Program-made: the position numbers and the translations under genes | Part shown: positions 44,999-55,075 of the stretch, piece by piece | Layout of the letters: every line of letters starts with the position of its first letter | Numbering within the stretch: the stretch's first letter is position 1 | From: G963692885 sp964658655 | GTDB lineage: Bacteria > Acidobacteriota > Terriglobia > Terriglobales > Acidobacteriaceae | NCBI GenBank assembly: GCA_964658655.1 | Contig: CAZZZL010000003.1 | Coordinates: 95,301-159,300 of the forward strand | DNA length: 64,000 bases | Direction of reading: 5' to 3' | Notes under the pieces: model-generated | The model's database searches: none | Seen by the model: the letters and a program-made list of their open reading frames with translations, nothing else | What the model was told of the DNA's origin: nothing

Positions 44999-47900
44999 CT
45001 AGGGCAGCACAACTGTTACCTGGACTGTTCCAGTTTGCGTGACGACTGTTCCACCCGCATTGCCCGTAGCCGTAATAGTCACGGTGCTGGGACCAGTTGG
45101 TGTTTCCGCGACCGTACCGCAGCCGATCGTCATGCCGGCGATCGCGCCACCCATAAGCGCCGCCGCAACCAGCGCATACAGGCCTGAGAAATTCTTCAGT
45201 CGCCTTCTTGCCGGGATCCCGAAGAGCAGGCAGAGGCTCGCCATTCCAGCGCCTGCAAGATAGGTCAGCCCACCCGAAGAACCGTTTGCCCGCCTTGTCT
45301 TAGCCGCACCCCGCAAGGCCGCTGTTGTAACGTTTGTGCTGATGGTGAAGCTGGAGTTGGTGCCCGCCGCAGAAGGTGTCACACTTTGCGGGAAGGTGCA
45401 TATTGCTTCGGCAGGCAGACCGCTGCAACTCAAGCTTATGGGCTGATTGAAACCATTGATGGATTTGACAGTGAACTGAACTGTCCCCGACATCCCCTGC
45501 TTGATCGTGATAGCCGTTGGATTAAACGTCAGCGAGAAGCTCTGCGGGACAACCGTCTCGACGACTGGCGTTGAAGTGGAGGCGGCGAAAGTGGATGTAC
45601 CTTCATACATCGCCGTGATCGAATCAGTGCCCGCGGAAAGCGTACTTGTGGAATACGTCGCCACACCCTCGCCATTCAGCGTCGCTGTCGCCAGTGTAGT
45701 TGTGCCTGACAGGAACTTCAAAGTGCCTGTTGGAATCGCAGTGCCGGTTGTTGCGGCGACGGCCGCCGTGAAGGTGACGGCACTTCCGGGGTTCGCTGTC
45801 GCCGCGCTCGACTTGAGAGTGGTCGTGGTCGATACCAGCGTGCCACCTCCGTTCGCCGATGCCACCGAAAATTGCACGTTGACAGGAGAAGCTGCGCTGT
45901 AATTTGCATCTCCGCTGTATGTAACAGCAATGGTATAAGTCCCGGCTGATTCGTTTGCCGGCACGACAAGGGTTGCCGTTCCATTCGCGATCGTCGCACT
46001 TTCAGTAGCGCCGCTTCCAATGGAATACGAAACGCTTCCGCTTGGCTGGCTTATGCCTGTGCCTGCATACTGGCCTGCCACCTTCACCGTGATCGGGCCG
46101 CCCGCACCTGCCGTCAGCACGATCGGCGCTGTCGGTCCGTCGATGAGAGAGGTAGCTTTCGTAATGACAACAGTTGAACCGGCCTTTGTGAGGACACTCG
46201 GTGCAAAATTCGTGTCGCCGGCATACTGCGCCTGGTAGGAGTGAGTACCCACCGCCGCGCCTGTCAGCACGTCGGTCGCGCTGGCTGAAGCGACAGCAAT
46301 AGCTGGCGTAAGCGCAGTGCTTCCGTCATAGAACTTGATCACGCCTGTCGGAGCAGAGCCACTCACCAATGCTGGCGAGATGCTGGCCTTCACCGTCAAC
46401 GGCTGCCCGTACACGATCGTTGTCGCTGAAGGTGTAAGCGTCAGTGCAGTCGATGCCGGCAGGTTCGTCAGCACGAATGCAGTTGAACCGGTAGCAGTTG
46501 TCGCCGTGACGCTGTAGGCAGTTGAGGACGCGATGCCGTTGGCAATTGCCGTGACTGAAGCTGTGCCGGCGGCGCTCGTTGTGGCGCTCATTGTCGAGAG
46601 AGTTGCACCCGCACCACTTGCCGGCGCGTTGAATGTAACGACTGCCCCCGCAACTGCATTCCCATTTCCGTCCGTCACCTTCACCGTAAGTGGTTGTGCG
46701 AAGGCGCTTCCGATCGCCGCAGTCTGGCCCGATCCCAAAACTGTAGTGACCGTACTCGAACCAGCTGCCGTTACGTTGAATGCATCGCTTGTCGTGGATA
46801 TGGCGGTGTTGTTCGCAGTGTTCAACGGAAGGCTTGCTGTCAGGGTGTCGCCTGCGCCCGCCGCACTGACGCTTAACGCACCGTAGGTTGCCAGGCCAGT
46901 CGCCGGCAACGTGGCAGCCGAACCGCCCGCAACCGCGCCCGTCCCATTCAGCGCCATCGTGATCGTAACGGCGCCTCCTGTGAACGGATTTCCATTTTCG
47001 TTCAGCTGCACTGTCGGCGCGGGCGCAAGGCTCACTCCCTGCGCGGCATCCGTCGGCTGCTGTAGAAAGCTCAGCGCATAGTTTGTCTGCACCGCACCGG
47101 CATCTACGCAGGCAGTCTGCGCATAGTTTGCCGTGCGTCCATAACCGCGCTGATCTGCGACTGACCCCGAGGCGATATCCGCCACAACACCATTGCAGAT
47201 TGCGGGGCTGCCAGGCAGTGGGATCATCGTCTGCGATGTTCCGCCATAATTCCCCAGCGAAGCGAGCACCGGAACAATCTGTGAAGTGCCACTGGGATCG
47301 GTGCCTGCTATGTTGCTCGGATCAATGCCGCTATTGCTGTTGCTGTAAATGTCCGCATAAGTCCCGGCAGAGTTCCCGGCAACAATGCTGTTGGTCATCG
47401 TAGGTGCGCTTACACTGTCGATGCCACCGCCATAACTCGTCGCTGTGTTGCCGCTCACCGTGGTGTTGCTGATGATCAGCCGTCCCGCATTGTCGATGGC
47501 GCCGCCGTAATTCTGTGCCGTATTGTTGCTCAGCGTATCGTTGACCAGCAGAAGCGAGCCGTCGCTGTAGATGGCGCCTCCAAACTGTGCTGTGTTGTTG
47601 CTCAGAGTGCAATTGGTGATGGTCAGTGTGCCTTCGTTGCCGATAGCTCCGCCGTATTGTGAGGAGTTGCCGTGGCTCAGGGTAAGGTTTGCAAGCGCCG
47701 CAGTCACTCCATTTGGGATCGAGAAGATCTCTGCATTATTGCCGCCATCAATAGTGATAGCGCTCGGGCCGGCACCGGTGACCGTAACATTGTTCGTCAG
47801 GCTCAACACGCCATTGCTCAAGCCGATGGTTCCCGTCAGGCCGCTCGCAAAACCGATCGTACTGTTGGTCCCTGCCGGCAGTGCATTCACTGCTGCAATC

Positions 47901-50900
47901 GCGTCGCGCAGACTGCAGTTGCTGTTGTTGCCGCTGGTCGAGCAGTTACTCGCTATGCCGATGTCGTCTGTAAGCATTGACACCATGTACTGTGGAATGG
48001 CCAGGTTCGTAAGCGAGTAGCTTGTCGTTGCATTAAGCCCTGCGATCGAAGCGACCACGGAATACTGGCCGGCAACAGTATTCGCGGTGGCGATGGGAGC
48101 AATGGCAATACCGTTGCTCCACGTCGTCACCACGGCCTGGTTGCTAGTGCCGTTGGAAGATCCCGCAAAGCTCAGGCTGGCACCCGTAGATGGCGCGTTG
48201 AAAACAACACTGACACCGGCGATTGGATTGCCATAGGCGTCCACCGCCTGCAACTGCAGCCGGGTCGCAAACGGAGCGCCCTCGTACGCGCTCTGGTTCG
48301 TACCAGCCAGCGGATACACACTCGCTACAACTCCCGGCTGCACGGTCAGGCCAAGTGAGCCCGTGGACGCATTCTGTGTCGCCAGGATGGTCTGGCTGCC
48401 CGCTGTCTCCAGCGTTACCTGGAAAGTGCCCGTACCGCCATTGAGCGTTACACTGCCCGGGCTGACGAAGGCAGGGTCTGTTGAAGATAATGTGACCGTG
48501 CCGGTAAACTTTGTCTCCACATTATTCGAGCTGTCCTCTGCCGTAATCGTCAGGTTGAATGGGGTCCCTGCCGTTACAGTCGTCTGCGGAGCGGCCAGAA
48601 CGAAGTGAGTGGCAAGTGCCGGATTCCCCACCGTTCCATTCAATCCGATCGTCTGCGTGGCTGTAGGCATCAGGTTCAGATTGTTGTCATTCAGCAGGGC
48701 AGCCGCACTCACCGCTCCGGACGCAGTGCCGCTGGCTGGCGCAAACTCGAGGCTCACGTTGCAGGATTCTCCCGGCTGCAGCGCAAGCGTCGTCGTGCAA
48801 TCGGCAGGTGTGCCGCTTCCGGCGACCAGTGTGAAATCAACGGGCACGCCCAACGCGCCTGTCAGCGACTGGGTGCCGTCATTCGAGATCGTTACACTCT
48901 GCGAGCCATCTGTTACATCCGTGGTGCCGGCCGCAGTGGTCGTTGCAAACGTAAGGCTCGGCGTCGCAGAGAAGTTATTCTCGAGCAGGCTCTTGCCCGC
49001 ATCGATCACGTAGAGATTGCCGCTGCCATCGACCGTCAAAGCTGCCGGCCCATTGAGATACGTCATCGGCACGACACTCTGCGTATAAGTGCCGCTCAAT
49101 GGCATTTCCTTGAACAGGCTCTTGCCGGCGGCATCGGCCAGATAGACGTCACCGACGCCATCGACTGCGATCCCCGTCATGTCATCAAGGCCGCTTGCGA
49201 CCGTCGTGATGTTCGAAAGGCCATTGACGAATGCCACCTTGATCACGGTACCGGTCGCAGTCGCGTACAGATTGCCCGATCCATCTACAGCAATCAATGG
49301 ATTCTGCAGGCCACCGACATTTACAGGCGACATCGTATACGTACCGTTCGTCAGCGTCTCTTTGATCACTGAAGATGTAGCGACATAAATATTCCCGGCT
49401 GCATCGACCGCAAGCCCCTGCATGCCGCCGGAGAATTGCGCACCGCTCGCGACGACGCCCTGGGTGTAGCCTCCAGCGTTTGGAGTCTCGATCAGGATGC
49501 GGCTGTTACCGCCCTCCGCAATGTAGACATTCCCAGCCGAGTCAACCGCTACTCCCACTGGCGAGGACAGTCCGCTGCCGACCGTGCTCTGCGTATAAGT
49601 GCCGCCTGAAAGCGCTTCCTTCAGTACCTGGTTATTGGCTGTATCGGCAATGTAGATTGACCCGCCACCATCAACCGCAATCTGCGCAGCGTTGATCGCA
49701 AGACTCGGCAGCACAGTGCTCTGCGTGCCCGGGGAGAAGGCCAGCTGCGGTCCGGCGCCAATACCTGAAACGTAAGCCGTTGCAATGCTGCCGCCGCTCG
49801 GGCTGCTTAGTACGACAGCACCCGTACGGGTCCCGGCAAACTTCGGTGAAAGCGTTATGTTCACGGCACACGTGTCGCCCGCGTTATAACTCGCGGCTGT
49901 GCAACTGCCGCTTAGCGCATCGGCAAAGTCAAGGCCGGTGGCTCCCCCTGTCAGCACTGTGGGTGAGCTGATGCTGCCGCTGCTCAGGAACGCAAAATCA
50001 AGCGCAGCCGGCCCGCTCGTATTGCCAACTGCAATGGATCCGAAGCTGAAGTTGTTTGCCTGGATCTCATCGACCGCGTTGTTTGCGGTGTCCGCAACAT
50101 ACAGGTTTCCCTGCGCATCGACTGCGGTACCCACCGGTTCGTTGAAAGTGCTGACCAGGGTAATGATTGCAGGGTTCGTCGGAATACTCCCACTGACCGC
50201 AACAATCTCACTTAGATAATTAGTATCAACGTCGACGACATAAAGGTTGCCGTTTCCATCGAGCGCAATTCCGTAGGGAAGTTGAAATGCGCTGCTCAGG
50301 ATATTGAAAGTCGCATTCGCCGGGATGCTGCCATTCACCGCGACTATCTCCTCGACTGCGCCGTTACCCGTATCGGCCACGAACACATCGCCGCTGCTGT
50401 CCACTGCCAGTCCTGAGGGGCTGCTGTAGCCGCTGCCGAGAGAGACCACGGTCGGTGCTGCCGGGATGATGCCGTTCACAGCCAGCACTTCATCGACTTC
50501 GCTCGCGCCGGCATCTGCGACATACACATTGCCAATACTGTCGACCGCGACACCATAAGGCTGCACAAACGAAGCGCCCAGCGCGACGACTGTTGGCGAG
50601 GCAGGAATACTGCCGTTCACCGCCATCACTTCATAGACAACGCCATCGCCTGAATCGGCTACGTACACATTGCCGCTGCTATCGACTGCAACACCCGCTG
50701 GTTGGCTGAACCCGCTCGCGATCGTGTCGATCGTCGGCGATGCAGGGATGCTGCCATTCACCGCGACAATTTCCTTGACTGAGTTTGTGCCGGAATCGGC
50801 CACATACACATTGCCGCTGCCGTCGACTGCCAATCCATAAGGACTCGAGAAGTTGCTGCCTAGGGTCGTCTGCACACCAACAAATTTTGCAGTCTGCGCG

Positions 50901-51070
50901 TGGATGGCCGGTGTCAGCACGACCGCCGATGGCAAGGCCGCCGTCACCATCAGCATCCATGTTGCCGCCCAGGACAGACGCTTTCGATCGATTATTGCCA
51001 CGCTGCCGGGGAGACCGCGTCGTTGATCGGCGGTAAAAGCTTTCAAGAAGGCATTCAGTTGAGAAGTCAA
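44999..51070 (-). CDS. Giant exported NHL / beta-helix / Ig-like repeat protein
   Basis: A 2023-residue secreted protein. The start is best set at a TTG (51070) preceded by AGGAG; a GTG at 51103 is also in frame. A signal segment (WAATWMLMVTAALPSAVVL) is followed by six or more NHL repeats (SSPYGLAVDGSGNVYVADSG-like). Next come an ASPM/choice-of-anchor-D-like domain, a second NHL block (GVAVDSAGNVYIAEGG), further Ig-like domains, a right-handed beta-helix region opening with CSLRDAIAAVN and containing NNTAQFGGAIYSDGSLL repeats, then several Big-type Ig-like domains (SVSYSIGSGATESATIANGT). The last 90 residues hold two membrane segments separated by ARRRLKN, a Cys in IGCGT, and a Thr/Val-rich tail. 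It is probably surface-exposed; function (adhesion, surface layer or sensing) is inferred. Confidence 0.85.
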   Translation of the reverse strand: MTSQLNAFLKAFTADQRRGLPGSVAIIDRKRLSWAATWMLMVTAALPSAVVLTPAIHAQTAKFVGVQTTLGSNFSSPYGLAVDGSGNVYVADSGTNSVKEIVAVNGSIPASPTIDTIASGFSQPAGVAVDSSGNVYVADSGDGVVYEVMAVNGSIPASPTVVALGASFVQPYGVAVDSIGNVYVADAGASEVDEVLAVNGIIPAAPTVVSLGSGYSSPSGLAVDSSGDVFVADTGNGAVEEIVAVNGSIPANATFNILSSAFQLPYGIALDGNGNLYVVDVDTNYLSEIVAVSGSIPTNPAIITLVSTFNEPVGTAVDAQGNLYVADTANNAVDEIQANNFSFGSIAVGNTSGPAALDFAFLSSGSISSPTVLTGGATGLDFADALSGSCTAASYNAGDTCAVNITLSPKFAGTRTGAVVLSSPSGGSIATAYVSGIGAGPQLAFSPGTQSTVLPSLAINAAQIAVDGGGSIYIADTANNQVLKEALSGGTYTQSTVGSGLSSPVGVAVDSAGNVYIAEGGNSRILIETPNAGGYTQGVVASGAQFSGGMQGLAVDAAGNIYVATSSVIKETLTNGTYTMSPVNVGGLQNPLIAVDGSGNLYATATGTVIKVAFVNGLSNITTVASGLDDMTGIAVDGVGDVYLADAAGKSLFKEMPLSGTYTQSVVPMTYLNGPAALTVDGSGNLYVIDAGKSLLENNFSATPSLTFATTTAAGTTDVTDGSQSVTISNDGTQSLTGALGVPVDFTLVAGSGTPADCTTTLALQPGESCNVSLEFAPASGTASGAVSAAALLNDNNLNLMPTATQTIGLNGTVGNPALATHFVLAAPQTTVTAGTPFNLTITAEDSSNNVETKFTGTVTLSSTDPAFVSPGSVTLNGGTGTFQVTLETAGSQTILATQNASTGSLGLTVQPGVVASVYPLAGTNQSAYEGAPFATRLQLQAVDAYGNPIAGVSVVFNAPSTGASLSFAGSSNGTSNQAVVTTWSNGIAIAPIATANTVAGQYSVVASIAGLNATTSYSLTNLAIPQYMVSMLTDDIGIASNCSTSGNNSNCSLRDAIAAVNALPAGTNSTIGFASGLTGTIGLSNGVLSLTNNVTVTGAGPSAITIDGGNNAEIFSIPNGVTAALANLTLSHGNSSQYGGAIGNEGTLTITNCTLSNNTAQFGGAIYSDGSLLLVNDTLSNNTAQNYGGAIDNAGRLIISNTTVSGNTATSYGGGIDSVSAPTMTNSIVAGNSAGTYADIYSNSNSGIDPSNIAGTDPSGTSQIVPVLASLGNYGGTSQTMIPLPGSPAICNGVVADIASGSVADQRGYGRTANYAQTACVDAGAVQTNYALSFLQQPTDAAQGVSLAPAPTVQLNENGNPFTGGAVTITMALNGTGAVAGGSAATLPATGLATYGALSVSAAGAGDTLTASLPLNTANNTAISTTSDAFNVTAAGSSTVTTVLGSGQTAAIGSAFAQPLTVKVTDGNGNAVAGAVVTFNAPASGAGATLSTMSATTSAAGTASVTAIANGIASSTAYSVTATTATGSTAFVLTNLPASTALTLTPSATTIVYGQPLTVKASISPALVSGSAPTGVIKFYDGSTALTPAIAVASASATDVLTGAAVGTHSYQAQYAGDTNFAPSVLTKAGSTVVITKATSLIDGPTAPIVLTAGAGGPITVKVAGQYAGTGISQPSGSVSYSIGSGATESATIANGTATLVVPANESAGTYTIAVTYSGDANYSAASPVNVQFSVASANGGGTLVSTTTTLKSSAATANPGSAVTFTAAVAATTGTAIPTGTLKFLSGTTTLATATLNGEGVATYSTSTLSAGTDSITAMYEGTSTFAASTSTPVVETVVPQSFSLTFNPTAITIKQGMSGTVQFTVKSINGFNQPISLSCSGLPAEAICTFPQSVTPSAAGTNSSFTISTNVTTAALRGAAKTRRANGSSGGLTYLAGAGMASLCLLFGIPARRRLKNFSGLYALVAAALMGGAIAGMTIGCGTVAETPTGPSTVTITATGNAGGTVVTQTGTVQVTVVLP
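49000..50960 (-). repeat. NHL beta-propeller repeat blocks
   Basis: Two runs of NHL-type repeats lie in the N-terminal part of the giant protein, about 50000-50900 and 48990-49740. Each unit is about 45-50 residues and is marked by GLAVDSSGNVYVADSG or a close variant, ending in a conserved Asn/Val-rich strand. DNA copies are diverged, so the repeats are old. Confidence 0.75.
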
Positions 51071-51496
51071 TGTTTCTCCTGGCAAAAGACAGCAGCGTTC
51101 CACTGCTGCTCAGCGGCAGTGTTTCTCCCGGTCTGCTCGCGCATCCAGGTCGTTCCTAAGTGGGCCCAATGGTCGACCTGATCGGGAAAAAGTCGCACGA
51201 AATCGCTACACGTGAGAATTCCCGCTGCGTGTCTGCGGGTATCTTTACTTTCTTCACTCTGCAGCGAACCAGCACAGGACGCGACTTAGAAAGTGATACT
51301 TGCTGGCAAAGGCAGGGTCTATAACACTGAGCGGTTTGGGACTACACAATAGTTGCAGCGGCGCATCCTTCATCACCTTTCGTCCACGAAACACGGACTT
51401 GTCTTCCCGAATAACCTCCACCTGCCGACGGCCAGACGAAGGGAATCGGGACCCTTGGATCGTCGATTGGCTACCATATACGTGGAGAGGTCCATC
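51071..51496. other. Intergenic region between divergent genes
   Basis: About 425 bases between the giant NHL protein gene (minus) and the Dabb gene (plus). It contains the AGGAG ribosome site of the former and GAGAGG of the latter. No further gene or structured element is supported. Confidence 0.5.
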
Positions 51497-51784
51497 ATGT
51501 TCATCCACGTCTTCGCTTTCCGCTGGAAGCCCGGCGCTACCGATGCTCAGAAGCAAAGAGCAGCAACTGAAATCCGCAACTTGAAAGGGCAAATTCCGCA
51601 GGTGCTGGAAGTGCACGTCGGGTCAAATACCTCGGTCCGCGGCCAGGATTATGCCTTCGGCGGTGTCATGAAATTTCACAGCAAGTCAGACTTCGAGACC
51701 TACGCTGAGCATCCCGCGCATCAGGCGCTACTCGCGTGGCTTGGGCCAATCATCGAGCCGCTCGAACTGGACTTCGAAGCATAG
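51497..51784 (+). CDS. Dabb (stress-responsive A/B barrel) domain protein
   Basis: A 95-residue protein that is one complete dimeric alpha/beta-barrel (Dabb) domain: it begins MFIHVFAFRWKPGATDAQK, has an edge strand VLEVHVGSNTS and the family's conserved YAEHPAHQALL followed by an acidic C-terminal strand. ATG 51497 follows GGAGAGG by 7 bases; frames opening further upstream are non-coding by character. Members include plant stress proteins and small cyclases or monooxygenase-like enzymes; the reaction, if any, is unknown here. A strong terminator follows. Confidence 0.88.
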   Translation: MFIHVFAFRWKPGATDAQKQRAATEIRNLKGQIPQVLEVHVGSNTSVRGQDYAFGGVMKFHSKSDFETYAEHPAHQALLAWLGPIIEPLELDFEA

Positions 51785-51800
51785 TCCTAGCTCAAGGCAC

Positions 51801-51834
51801 AAAAAAGCCGCGACCCCGTCGCGGCTTTTCTTTC
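51801..51834. terminator. Bidirectional intrinsic terminator
   Basis: A perfect 8-base GC-rich stem (GCCGCGAC 51807-51814 / GTCGCGGC 51818-51825) with a CCC loop is flanked by A6 on one side and TTTTCTTT on the other. It lies between convergent genes (stops at 51784 and 51846) and can terminate both. Confidence 0.88.
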
Positions 51835-51845
51835 ACCGACGCAGA

Positions 51846-52739
51846 CTATGAAATTTCGAGACCGCCCGTCGCACCATAAACCTCACCGGTGACGTAGCTG
51901 GCTTCCTGTGAAGCGAGCAGTACATAGAGCGGCGACATCTCGACTGGCTGGCCCGGACGCTTCATCGGCGTTTCCGATCCAAAGTCGGGAATTTTCGAAT
52001 CAGGCTGTCCCCCACTGGTCTGCAGTGGCGTCCAGACCGGCCCCGGCGCGACGCAATTAATACGAATACCATCGCCGGCGACTTGGCGTGCCAAGGCTCG
52101 TGTGAATGCAAGGATGGCAGCCTTGGTCGGCGCGTAGTCGAGCAGGCTGGGGCTCGGATGTGTCGCCTGGATCGATGCAGTCGTAATGATCGAGCCACCC
52201 GGCGGCAGCAGCGGAAGCGCAGCCTTGGTCAGCCAGAAGAGCGCAAACACATTCACGCGATAGGTCGCTTCAAATTGCTCCGTGGTGATGTCGGCAATCT
52301 TGTCGACGGCATGTTGTTTGCCGGCAACCAGCGCCAATGTGTCCAGGCCGCCCAGCTGTTGGTGTGCATCTTTGATCAGTTGCTTGCAGAAAGATTCATC
52401 GCTCAAGTCACCCGGCAGCGCAATCGCCTTGCGGCCTTCCTTCTTGATCAGTGCAATCACTTCTGCCGCGTCCTGCTCCTCGCTCGGCAGGTAATTGATG
52501 GCGACGTCCGCACCTTCGCGCGCAAAGGCAATTGCGACCGCACGGCCAATGCCGGAATCTCCGCCGGTCACCAACGCTTTGCGTCCAGGCAGACGACCGT
52601 TGCCCTTGTAGCTCGTCTCGCCGTGATCAGCTTTCGGCGACATCTTTGAGTCCAGTCCCGGCACTGGCTGGGGCTGGTGCTCAAACTTTGGCTGCGGGTA
52701 TTGTTTGGTCGGATCTTGCAATTCGTAAAGACTTGTCAT
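51846..52739 (-). CDS. Short-chain dehydrogenase/reductase (YghA/YhdG-like)
   Basis: A 297-residue SDR. An N-terminal extension of about 48 residues (DPTKQYPQPKFEHQPQPVPG) is typical of the glucose-1-dehydrogenase/YhdG subgroup. The cofactor motif is RKALVTGGDSGIGRAVAIAF and the catalytic pair lies in LDYAPTKAAILAF (Tyr-x3-Lys). The C-terminus has SPLYVLLASQEASYVTGEV. Start 52739 is preferred with AGGAG upstream; an in-frame upstream start at 52784 is possible. Such SDRs are often stress-induced and reduce varied alcohols or aldehydes; the substrate is unknown. Convergent with the Dabb gene. Confidence 0.9.
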   Translation of the reverse strand: MTSLYELQDPTKQYPQPKFEHQPQPVPGLDSKMSPKADHGETSYKGNGRLPGRKALVTGGDSGIGRAVAIAFAREGADVAINYLPSEEQDAAEVIALIKKEGRKAIALPGDLSDESFCKQLIKDAHQQLGGLDTLALVAGKQHAVDKIADITTEQFEATYRVNVFALFWLTKAALPLLPPGGSIITTASIQATHPSPSLLDYAPTKAAILAFTRALARQVAGDGIRINCVAPGPVWTPLQTSGGQPDSKIPDFGSETPMKRPGQPVEMSPLYVLLASQEASYVTGEVYGATGGLEIS

Positions 52740-52929
52740 TCTTTCTAGCTCCTCATGACTTACGCCGTGGCGGCGAGCATCCATTCAATTCTTTTGATGC
52801 TCCTTCGCCGGCTCTTACTTCGCGCACACCGCCCCACGATGGCCGGATCGCCTGTGTCTCATAAACACGCCTCAACGCGTCGATTCAAGTGGGACGAAAA
52901 AAGACCTTCGTGTACTCTTGGCTTCAATC

Positions 52930-55032
52930 ATGCGAACACCCGCACTGCTTTCTCTTTCCGCGTTACTGCTCCTGCCTGTGGTTATTCATTGCCAGGACAA
53001 GCCACTTATCTCTCTTGATGAATTCATGAATGCGACGTCGATCTCAGACGCGCGTATTTCTCCGGATGGCACGGCAGCCGTCATCGCTACCTCTTCACCT
53101 GACTGGCGGGGCGAACGTTTCAAGCAGGACCTGTGGCTTTGGACCAGGACTGCCGGCACCTTGCAGCCGCTCACGCATGCAGCGCATGACTCCGCGCCGC
53201 AATGGTCGCCGGATGGTCGTTACATCGCCTTCATTTCAGACCGCCCATTAACCGAAATCGACGCCGCCGGCGACTCCAGAGACAAGGCAGATCCTGATGA
53301 GCCTGGCCGCATCTGGCTCATACCAGTCACGGGGGGCGAAGCTTTTCCGCTCTATCGCGAGAAGCTCGATGTTCACTCCTTCGCCTGGTCGCCGGATAGC
53401 ATCGCTATCGACTTCTCAATCACCGAGCCGCGCACCCGCGAACAGCAGGATGAGCAGAAGAACGACTGGAAAGATGTGATCCGATGGCGTGAGCAGGAAC
53501 ACGGCGATGTATTGCTCTCCATGCCCGTCGCTACGGCAATTCAGCACAGCGGTGGTACGCCGGCCGCACACCAGGAACGCAAGGTCGCAGCCGATCAACC
53601 TGACTACCCCGAGGGCGCGCGTGTCATCACGCATAGCCCTCTCCAGATGAGTGACCTCGTATTCTCTCCCTCCGGGGAACAGTTGGCCTTCGAGACAGAG
53701 TCCATTTCGCATCGCGTAGAAAATCCTGCCGACACCGAGATTTACCTCGCCGCAAGCAAGGGTGGGGATGCGCGGCAGCTCACGCATAACAACGGAGCTG
53801 AAAGCCATCTCAAGTGGGGTGCTTCCGGCAAAAGTATTTTCTTCACTGTCGGCAAGGGATCCGGTTCCATCGAAGGTGAGTACCGCGACGTGCAGGGACG
53901 CCTCTATTCCCTCGATGTTGACTCCGGAAAAACCACCCGGCTCGGCTCAAACTTTAAAGGCTCATGGGAAGACTTCACGCTCACTGCAGATGGCCAATTG
54001 CTCGCGACCGGGCTCATAGGTGTAAACCAGAAAATCTATCGTGTTGAGCAGGATAAAGCTGAAGCAATTGCAAACCTGCCCGGCACTTATGAGCACGTGC
54101 ATAGCGCGCAGCATGGCTCGGCCATCCTCTTCACGCATTCAGCTATCACCGAACCAACCCAGGTCTTTTTCGCAGAAAATATGTCGTCGCTCGATACCGC
54201 CAAAACCATCACGGCCTTCAACCCTGTTTTCAAAGATCGGGCGCAGGTAGATTGGAAGACCTTTGCATGGAAGTCAGACGACGGCACTCCGGTCGAAGGT
54301 GTTCTGATCTATCCGCCCGGCAAGAAGGACGCGAAGAATCTGCGCATGCTGACACTCATCCATGGTGGCCCTGAAGATGCCGACGGCGATCACTTCGGCG
54401 CAGACTGGTATGACTGGGCCACTCTTGCCGCAGCGCAGGGATGGCTGGTCTTCAGACCGAACTATCGCGGGTCGACCGGTTACGGTGACGCGTTCATGCT
54501 CTCCATTCAGCCGCATCTTGTCTCCGCACCAGGCCACGACATTCTCAGCGGCGTCGATGCATTAGTGAAGCAGGGCATCGCCGATCCTGACCACCTCACC
54601 ATTGGCGGATACAGTTACGGTGGCTATATGACCAACTGGCTCATCACGCAGACGACTCGTTTTAAAGCAGCAGTCACGGGCGCCGGCGCGGTCGAACACG
54701 CAGCCAACTGGGGCAATGACGATCTGACCTATGACGATGCCTGGTATCTATCCGGAACGCCGTGGGAAAAACCGGACCTCTACCAGAGCGAAGCGGCGCT
54801 CTTCCAGATGAACAAGGTCAGGACACCAACGCATATCGTTGGTGGCAATGCGGACGTGCGAGTAAGTTACCTTGAGCAGGTTCTTCTCGAGCGTTCGCTC
54901 CAAAGACTCAACATTCCCCACGCACTACTGGTATTCCCCGGAGAGAATCATCCGCTCGATAAAAATCCGTGGCACGGCTATATCAAGGTGCGTGAGGAAT
55001 TGAAATGGCTGAAAAAGTACGGCGAAAACTAG
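52930..55032 (+). CDS. Exported S9-family serine peptidase (acylaminoacyl/dipeptidyl-peptidase-like)
   Basis: A 700-residue prolyl-oligopeptidase-family enzyme. The signal peptide (LLSLSALLLLPVVIHCQ) predicts export. Residues about 30-430 form a PD40-type propeller (SPDWRGERFKQDLWLW, APQWSPDGRYIAFISD) and the C-terminal alpha/beta-hydrolase has Ser562 in IGGYSYGGYMTNW, Asp in VGGNADVRV and His in PGENHPLDK. The start at 52930 is preferred over a TTG at 52918. Members cleave short peptides from the N-terminus. It is convergent with the molybdenum dehydrogenase operon. Confidence 0.92.
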   Translation: MRTPALLSLSALLLLPVVIHCQDKPLISLDEFMNATSISDARISPDGTAAVIATSSPDWRGERFKQDLWLWTRTAGTLQPLTHAAHDSAPQWSPDGRYIAFISDRPLTEIDAAGDSRDKADPDEPGRIWLIPVTGGEAFPLYREKLDVHSFAWSPDSIAIDFSITEPRTREQQDEQKNDWKDVIRWREQEHGDVLLSMPVATAIQHSGGTPAAHQERKVAADQPDYPEGARVITHSPLQMSDLVFSPSGEQLAFETESISHRVENPADTEIYLAASKGGDARQLTHNNGAESHLKWGASGKSIFFTVGKGSGSIEGEYRDVQGRLYSLDVDSGKTTRLGSNFKGSWEDFTLTADGQLLATGLIGVNQKIYRVEQDKAEAIANLPGTYEHVHSAQHGSAILFTHSAITEPTQVFFAENMSSLDTAKTITAFNPVFKDRAQVDWKTFAWKSDDGTPVEGVLIYPPGKKDAKNLRMLTLIHGGPEDADGDHFGADWYDWATLAAAQGWLVFRPNYRGSTGYGDAFMLSIQPHLVSAPGHDILSGVDALVKQGIADPDHLTIGGYSYGGYMTNWLITQTTRFKAAVTGAGAVEHAANWGNDDLTYDDAWYLSGTPWEKPDLYQSEAALFQMNKVRTPTHIVGGNADVRVSYLEQVLLERSLQRLNIPHALLVFPGENHPLDKNPWHGYIKVREELKWLKKYGEN

Positions 55033-55040
55033 CTGGCTGG

Positions 55041-55075
55041 TGATGGCTTAGCGTCAAGCTAAGCCATCAATTTGT
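55041..55075. terminator. Hairpin between convergent genes
   Basis: A perfect 11-base inverted repeat (TGATGGCTTAG / CTAAGCCATCA) with a 7-base loop overlaps the stop codon of the minus-strand gene and lies 9 bases after the peptidase stop. On the plus strand it is followed by ATTTGTC, a weak U-tract, so it is a candidate terminator. Confidence 0.55.
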
